Origin: Thermogemmatispora carboxidivorans
GTDB taxonomy: Bacteria > Chloroflexota > Ktedonobacteria > Ktedonobacterales > Ktedonobacteraceae
Assembly (NCBI RefSeq): GCF_000702505.1
Contig: NZ_JNIM01000001.1
Coordinates: 310,001 to 374,000 of the forward strand
DNA length: 64,000 nt
Reading direction: 5' to 3'
In this document: positions 61,005-64,000 of the stretch, piece after piece
Numbering within the stretch: the stretch's first letter is position 1
How the letters are laid out: each line of letters opens with the position of its first letter
Program-made: the position numbers and the translations under genes
The notes under the pieces: generated by a model
Told to the model about the DNA's origin: nothing
Databases searched by the model: none
What the model saw: only the letters and a program-made list of their open reading frames with translations

Positions 61005-61142
61005 TCTGGGCTAGGTTCTCTACGTGTGAATGTTCTGCATAGTTCGGAGGAGGGACCGACCGGGTGAGCGGTGGAGACTACGCCGACGCTCCCGCGCCTC
61101 GGCTGACGGTCGCTCTTCTATGAAAGGAAAGAAAAGGAAACA
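61005..61142 (+). repeat. Tandem leader unit, copy 2
   Basis: It differs from copy 1 at five positions over the first ~123 bases, all A/G transitions, plus a changed purine run near its end. The A60959 to G61096 change keeps pairing (U-A becomes U-G) in the main stem. Its last bases, AAAAGG, act as ribosome site for the ATG at 61148. Confidence 0.9.
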
Positions 61143-61147
61143 CGCGC

Positions 61148-61675
61148 ATGAGCGGATCAAACACTGCCGAGCAGCAAGGCAAAGTGCAGGTCGGTGACCA
61201 GGCGCCAGACTTCACCCTGCCTGATCAGGCGGGCCGCCCGGTCAGCCTCCGCGACTTCATCGGCAAGTCTGTGGTGGTTCTCTACTTCTATCCCAAGGAT
61301 AACTCGCCTGGCTGCACTACTGAGGCGGTCTGCTTCCGCGATAGCTATGTGGTCTTCAAGCAGGCGGGTGCCGAAGTGATCGGCATCAGCTCGGACTCGA
61401 GCGAGTCGCATCAGGAGTTTGCCAATCAGCATCGGCTCCCCTTCATTCTGCTGAGCGACCGGGGTGCTGCCATACGGAAGCGCTACGGCGTACCGACAAC
61501 GCTCGGCCTGCTGCCGGGGCGCGTGACCTATATTATTGACAAACGTGGCGTAGTGCGTCACATCTTCTCATCGCAGTTCAAACCTGAGAAGCATGTTGAA
61601 GAGGCGCTGAACATCGTGCGAACCTTGCAGGCGGAAGAAGGGGCCGGTGTCTCTACTCAGCAGCAGGCTGAGTAG
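61148..61675 (+). CDS. bcp: Peroxiredoxin Q/BCP
   Basis: A 175-residue thiol peroxidase of the PrxQ/BCP branch, which reduces peroxides and protects the cell. The N-terminus VGDQAPDFTLPDQAGRPVSLRDFIGK and VVLYFYPKDNSPGCTTEAVCFRDSY hold the peroxidatic Cys56 (PGCT). In classical PrxQ the resolving Cys is five residues later (GCTxEAC); here it is six later (Cys62, GCTTEAVC), one position further along the helix. GISSDSSESHQEFANQHRLPF and GVPTTLG are also family features. The 15-residue C-terminal tail is extra. It is expressed through the duplicated leader described above. Confidence 0.94.
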   Translation: MSGSNTAEQQGKVQVGDQAPDFTLPDQAGRPVSLRDFIGKSVVVLYFYPKDNSPGCTTEAVCFRDSYVVFKQAGAEVIGISSDSSESHQEFANQHRLPFILLSDRGAAIRKRYGVPTTLGLLPGRVTYIIDKRGVVRHIFSSQFKPEKHVEEALNIVRTLQAEEGAGVSTQQQAE

Positions 61676-61936
61676 AAGCAGGCCCGAGAGCAAGCCTGAG
61701 CGCTGGCGGCCCCTGGTGCAGCGCTGCGGGCAAGCAAAACGGGAACCGGCTTTCAATTGTCGGCCTGCCAGTCCGAGTAGAAGCGGGGAGAAAAGAGAGC
61801 GTGGCCCGGCCTACGCTGCCTGCTGGCCTGCCCAGAGCGGGCGCCAGCCAGGAGAGGAGGCCGGGTCACGCTTTGCTGTGTGTGGTGATCAGCTGGTGCC
61901 CAGACCGAGAGTGGGAAGGATGGCAGGAAGGAGAGC

Positions 61937-62236
61937 TTAGGCTGTCTCGATGGTGGGGCTGCCGCTGCTTGGCTCGGCGCGTGGCTGCTCTGTGGCAGCG
62001 GGTGCCGACTCGCTGTAATCGCCCTCCTGGGCTGGGCGCTTGAAGACATAGTAGGCCGAGGTTGAGGTCAGGGGCTGAATGCCCACTAGCTCCCAGCCCT
62101 CGCGGCCCAGGCTGCTCAGATAGCGGCGCACGAAAGCGCTGCGTCGCTCGTTGCCGATCAGCGTCTCCAGACCTTCACAGGAGATGCGCCCGCGGGTGTC
62201 GATATAGGCGACCTTATAAGCCCACTGCTGTGGCAT
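61937..62236 (-). CDS. DUF4177-like small protein
   Basis: A 99-residue protein from ATG 62236, with AAAGGAGG five bases upstream on the minus strand, one of the best ribosome sites in the window. Residues 5-68 (QQWAYKVAYIDTRGRISCEGLETLIGNE... LSSLGREGWELVGIQPLTSTSAYYVFKRP) show the typical DUF4177 pattern: a strand starting WEYKV, then LNxLGxEGWELV and a final YVFKR strand. The remaining 30 residues are disordered, rich in Ser, Pro and Glu. Function of the family is unknown. It is convergent with prxQ. Confidence 0.85.
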   Translation of the reverse strand: MPQQWAYKVAYIDTRGRISCEGLETLIGNERRSAFVRRYLSSLGREGWELVGIQPLTSTSAYYVFKRPAQEGDYSESAPAATEQPRAEPSSGSPTIETA

Positions 62237-62758
62237 AGTGCTTCCTCCTTTCAGCTCGCTCGTTCGCTCGCTCGCTTGGACCGCAGCCCGAACAGTCTGG
62301 GGCCAGACCAGGCCGGGAGCAACGGGTGCGGGGTCGATGCTGTCTCGTCCTCTGTCTGACAGCTCTGCTCGACAAAGAACAAGGGCAGGTGTGCGACCCG
62401 TGGTTGTCCTACCGTGCCGGACCCTTGAAGCCACGTCCGGTGGCTTCCCTGGCACTGGACAGGCCGATCTGACGCCTCGCACGCTTCTGTCAGAGAGTGT
62501 AGCCTGCCCGCCAGACGCCGGGGCCTGCCGGGTTCCACAATGCAACAGGCTCCGGGCAGGGGGCGCGCTAGTGCTCCCACGGGTCTCTCCGCCCAAGAGA
62601 CAGTATAGCCCGACAACTGGCGGAGCACACCGTCAGAAGGCAGGGGAAGAAGGCCGGGAAAATTCCCAGGGCCGCAGCCTGGTCATTTGAACAGGCAGGA
62701 GAAGGAAAAAGAGAGACAAGCCCGGAAGCCCGCGCCGGACAGAGGACGCAGGGCAGGA
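62237..62758. other. Intergenic region with GCTC repeats and hairpin
   Basis: This 522-base spacer contains GCTC/GTTC repeats (62254-62277) immediately upstream of the DUF4177-like gene's ribosome site and a perfect hairpin GAAGCCAC/GTGGCTTC (62427-62434 and 62440-62447, 5-base loop). A minus-strand TATACT near 62614-62609 may be a promoter. No gene is supported; a longer in-frame extension of the DUF4177-like ORF lacks a start signal. Confidence 0.5.
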
Positions 62759-63538
62759 TCAGGATGAGAGCGGGAGATCGAAGGAGAAGGTGGTACCCTG
62801 GTCTTCGACGCCGGGACGCTCCAGGCGCAATGTACCGCCGTGAGCCTCGACGATGCTCTTCGTAATGTAGAGACCCAGACCTGACCCCTGACGGCTGCGC
62901 GCTGCCTGCAGACGCACGTAGGGACGGAAGATGCTATTGATCTCCGCTGCCGGAATGACCCGCCCCACGTTGTGAACGCTCACGCGCACCAGGTGCTCTT
63001 CTGGCCGGCTCACGCGGACCGTAATGGTCGTATGCTCGTCGGAGTACTTGATGGCATTATCGAGCAGGTTGCCGACGGCCTGCTGCAGCCGCTCACCATC
63101 CCAGCGACCAACGAGCGGGGTCTCGGGAGCTTCGACGGTAAGGCGATGATAAGGGGCCAGCGGACGGAATTGCTCAACCAGCTCGCGAATCAAGGCCACG
63201 ATATCGCACTCGGCCAGCAGGAGTTTGAACTGGCCGGTGGACAGGTAAGAAGCGTCAAGCAGGTCGTTGACCAGGCGTTTCAGACGCTGGGCCTGGCTGA
63301 TAATGATCGCTGTACCACGCTCAACTGTCTCGCGGCGACAGTTGGGGCGGGCGATCATCTGGGCATAGTTGATGATGGGAGCGAGCGGGCCACGCAGCTC
63401 ATGAGCAATCATCGCCGTAAACTGCTCTTTGCGCGCCAGCTCCTCTTGAAGGAGCATGTTGGTACGAGTCAACTCATCTACTTGTTGTTGCAGCGCCCTG
63501 ACAACCTCTTCCTGCGACTGCTTGCGGTGAGCACGCAT
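62759..63538 (-). CDS. Soluble sensor-type histidine kinase
   Basis: A 259-residue kinase without membrane segment. Residues 1-38 form a coiled coil (EEVVRALQQQVDELTRTNMLLQEELARKEQ). The H-box is FTAMIAHELRGPLAP with phospho-accepting His46; N-box NLLDNAIKYS and G-box SRQGSGLGLYITKSIVEAHGG complete the HATPase. No sensory domain is present, so the signal would come through a partner protein. No response regulator is adjacent. The start is preceded by GGGAGG (8 bases). Its promoter is overlaid by a palindrome (63578-63593). Confidence 0.93.
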   Translation of the reverse strand: MRAHRKQSQEEVVRALQQQVDELTRTNMLLQEELARKEQFTAMIAHELRGPLAPIINYAQMIARPNCRRETVERGTAIIISQAQRLKRLVNDLLDASYLSTGQFKLLLAECDIVALIRELVEQFRPLAPYHRLTVEAPETPLVGRWDGERLQQAVGNLLDNAIKYSDEHTTITVRVSRPEEHLVRVSVHNVGRVIPAAEINSIFRPYVRLQAARSRQGSGLGLYITKSIVEAHGGTLRLERPGVEDQGTTFSFDLPLSS

Positions 63539-63577
63539 GCGTGTGGCCTCCCTACTCGCTCGGTGGCTAGTACATCG

Positions 63578-63593
63578 TTAAGTATACACTTAA
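63578..63593 (-). promoter_or_regulatory. Histidine kinase promoter region with palindrome
   Basis: TTAAGT (63578-63583) and ACTTAA (63588-63593) flank ATAC, a perfect 6-4-6 inverted repeat. On the minus strand it contains TATACT (63586 to 63581), the likely -10, about 43 bases from the start codon. Confidence 0.5.
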
Positions 63594-63690
63594 TCCACGT
63601 GGCCGGCGGTTGAGACGGAAGCCACTGGGAATTTTGGGGGAGAGCGAGGTGAAGAAGATGGGCTTCCGCTCTTGGGAAGAAGGTGCACCG

Positions 63691-63737
63691 CTGTCAAGAG
63701 GGGCAGGCAAGCGCAGACGCTTGCTGCCTCTTGACAG
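63691..63737. repeat. Long interrupted inverted repeat
   Basis: CTGTCAAGAG (63691-63700) and CTCTTGACAG (63728-63737) enclose further pairing (GCAG with CTGC, CAAGCG with CGCTTG) and a CAGA tetraloop, giving about 20 pairs with two small bulges. No T tract follows on either strand. It lies between the histidine kinase and the 70-residue gene. Confidence 0.75.
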
Positions 63738-63766
63738 GTGTTACGCTCGTCAACTCATCAGCGTCT

Positions 63767-63979
63767 TCATTCTGCCGGAATCAGACCTAAGTCGCGCAGC
63801 TCTTCCCGGGCGCCCTCGCTCAGTTGGCTGAGGTCGAGGCTGGGATCGGCATGGGCGATCAGGTGGCGCAGCCGCTCGATGATCTCCTGGCGCGTATAGA
63901 AATCGCTGGCCAGCCACAGCTCACCAATGGTGATCTCGATCTGCCGGCGCTGCAGAGCGGCCAATGCCGATTCGGCCAT
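63767..63979 (-). CDS. Small helical protein (70 aa), unknown
   Basis: A 70-residue, mostly helical, acidic protein starting MAESALAALQRRQIEITIGELWLASDFYTRQEIIERLRHLIAHADPSLDLSQLSEGAREEL. GGGAGCAG is located before the ATG at 63979. The C-terminal half could be a small helix-turn-helix or adaptor, but I do not recognise a family. It is the last gene on the right and its upstream region is outside the window. The strong inverted repeat at 63691-63737 follows its stop codon by about 30 bases. Confidence 0.65.
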   Translation of the reverse strand: MAESALAALQRRQIEITIGELWLASDFYTRQEIIERLRHLIAHADPSLDLSQLSEGAREELRDLGLIPAE

Positions 63980-64000
63980 GCGTTCTCTGCTCCCTTCGTG

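Larger units (their letters stand above)
60658..61147. other. Intergenic region with divergent promoters and tandem leader
   Basis: This 490-base region carries the ALDH promoter on the minus strand, the PrxQ promoter on the plus strand (60851-60880) and the two abutting 137/138-base leader copies (60868-61142). Confidence 0.8.

Noticed and set aside
1-64000. CRISPR arrays, insertion sequences, integrase attachment sites, rRNA and tRNA genes
   Set aside because: No regularly spaced repeats, transposase, integrase, or tRNA cloverleaf was recognised on either strand.

Overview
The window looks like chromosomal DNA of a high-GC member of the Chloroflexota, most likely class Ktedonobacteria (a Thermogemmatispora-like organism). 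This is an inference from the overall protein make-up: an FtsA-like ATPase next to a baseplate-J-like membrane protein beside alaS-ruvX-mltG, stand-alone soluble Ser/Thr kinases, LytR-CpsA-Psr proteins with long proline-rich cytoplasmic tails, many short lipoproteins and membrane proteins, and GC-rich spacers full of four-base repeats. No rRNA, tRNA, CRISPR array, prophage or insertion sequence was recognised.

Layout. 1-9.9 kb: the 3' end of alaS, an FtsA-like ATPase, a large baseplate-J-like membrane protein, ruvX-mltG-uppP, two tiny membrane proteins, and divergent fmt. 10-20.8 kb: an NB-ARC-type ATPase with TPRs, an LCP-family cell-wall ligase, a TolB-like lipoprotein, a Ser/Thr kinase, ridA-dnaA overlapping by 4 bases, and a NagD-type HAD phosphatase. 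20.8-23.1 kb: an Mrr-type endonuclease followed 10 bases later by an amino-methyltransferase. 23.2-31.7 kb: an acyl-CoA dehydrogenase, an M16 protease homologue with an altered metal motif, then a phenylacetyl-CoA epoxidase-type operon (paaA, paaD N-domain, paaB, paaC, paaD zinc ribbon, enoyl-CoA hydratase) and a short second hydratase. 32-43.2 kb: lipoprotein, Na+/H+ antiporter, CoxG-like protein, membrane protein, nadE, glmS, lytic transglycosylase, HEAT-like protein. 43.4-48.4 kb: TetR regulator divergent from a cytochrome P450, then a GH57 hydrolase and a GT4 glycosyltransferase. 49.3-64 kb: Ser/Thr kinase, PIG-L deacetylase, PhoU, beta carbonic anhydrase, RNase D with HEAT-like tail, 6-pyruvoyl-tetrahydropterin synthase, SDR, GT4, PATAN/DUF4388 protein, aldehyde dehydrogenase, PrxQ peroxiredoxin, DUF4177-like protein, histidine kinase, and a 70-residue protein.

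Non-coding signals are the most interesting part. (i) A convincing glmS ribozyme precedes glmS (about 38384-38535). (ii) The leader of the peroxiredoxin gene is an abutting tandem duplication of a 137-base unit, each copy able to fold into a long interrupted hairpin, behind a TTGACA promoter. (iii) A promoter plus a perfect 13-bp terminator hairpin defines a ~98-nt small RNA or attenuated leader ahead of the antiporter. (iv) Palindromic operators sit on the tetR, P450, paa, NB-ARC and histidine-kinase promoters. (v) At least a dozen promoters share an extended -10 of type TGnTATAAT, often with no -35, and one of these makes the SDR gene leaderless. All functional statements come from motif reading without database searches.
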